Origin: Isoetes taiwanensis
Taxonomy: Eukaryota > Streptophyta > Lycopodiopsida > Isoetales > Isoetaceae
Length of the DNA stretch: 64,000 nt
Direction: 5' to 3'
Assembly: GCA_021234155.1 (NCBI GenBank)
Contig: JAJEKV010000536.1
Span: forward strand, 91,333-155,332
A program made the translations under genes and the position numbers. Below, piece after piece: positions 63,961 through 64,000 of this stretch. Each line of letters opens with the position of its first letter. Position 1 is the stretch's first letter. The notes under the pieces were generated by a model. It had not been told where the DNA came from, made no database searches, and saw only the letters and a program-made list of their open reading frames with translations.

Positions 63961-64000
63961 GCGATATGTTCAGAGCACCCAAACATGTTCATGATTCTCG

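Overview
The window is nuclear DNA of a land plant: AT-rich, with short genes interrupted by GT-AG introns and most of the length taken up by nested transposons. A chloroplast-type acyl carrier protein gene, a V-ATPase subunit D gene, PPR, LRR and DUF810 (PATROL1-like) fragments all point to a plant. The repeat load, the LINEs and a transposase-like protein with a HGKG..DG core suggest a large-genome, perhaps non-flowering plant (fern-like), but that last step is inference.

Layout. 1-148: N-terminal piece of V-ATPase subunit D on the minus strand, running off the left edge. 902-1020: a small inverted-repeat MITE. 1958-2797: an intact four-exon acyl carrier protein gene (minus). 4211-42594: a nested transposon complex. 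Its outer layer is a minus-strand LTR retrotransposon, with 3' LTR 4211-6049 (next to a polypurine tract) and 5' LTR 41068-42594 (next to a Met-tRNA-type primer binding site). Its interior appears split by a second element of about 28.6 kb bounded by long inverted repeats (about 6391-6690 and 34690-35012). That inner element carries exon fragments of at least three host genes on its left side, all on the plus strand: DUF810/PATROL1-like (7800-8754), diacylglycerol kinase (10455-10691) and 14-3-3 (11851-11989). On its right side it carries an unidentified multi-exon fragment on the minus strand (34108-34354), also pointing inward. Its centre (19.3-28.1 kb) is a pile of segmental duplications and GAATCT-rich repeats. 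What remains of the retrotransposon interior (35.0-41.06 kb) has no recognisable pol gene.

42.6-49.9 kb is a graveyard of gene and transposon pieces: a LINE 3' part, a 0.8-kb inverted duplication containing a captured exon, and abutting fragments of PPR, TRAF-type zinc finger, DUF3128 and LRR genes. 50173-51812 is an intact six-exon N-acetyltransferase 9-like gene (minus). 53.6-54.6 kb is a decayed LINE reverse transcriptase. 56.7-59.3 kb is a decayed plus-strand gene ending in an FCP1/NIF-type phosphatase domain. 60.1-64 kb holds a glutamate-rich simple-repeat ORF and a decayed minus-strand transposase-like gene.

Only the acyl carrier protein and N-acetyltransferase genes read cleanly from start to stop, and the V-ATPase piece is clean as far as it goes. 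The rest is fragmentary, frameshifted or repetitive. Differences between repeat copies are often small indels and substitutions at C-N-G sites. This may reflect methylation-linked mutation or base-calling error, so some frameshifts outside the intact genes may not be real.
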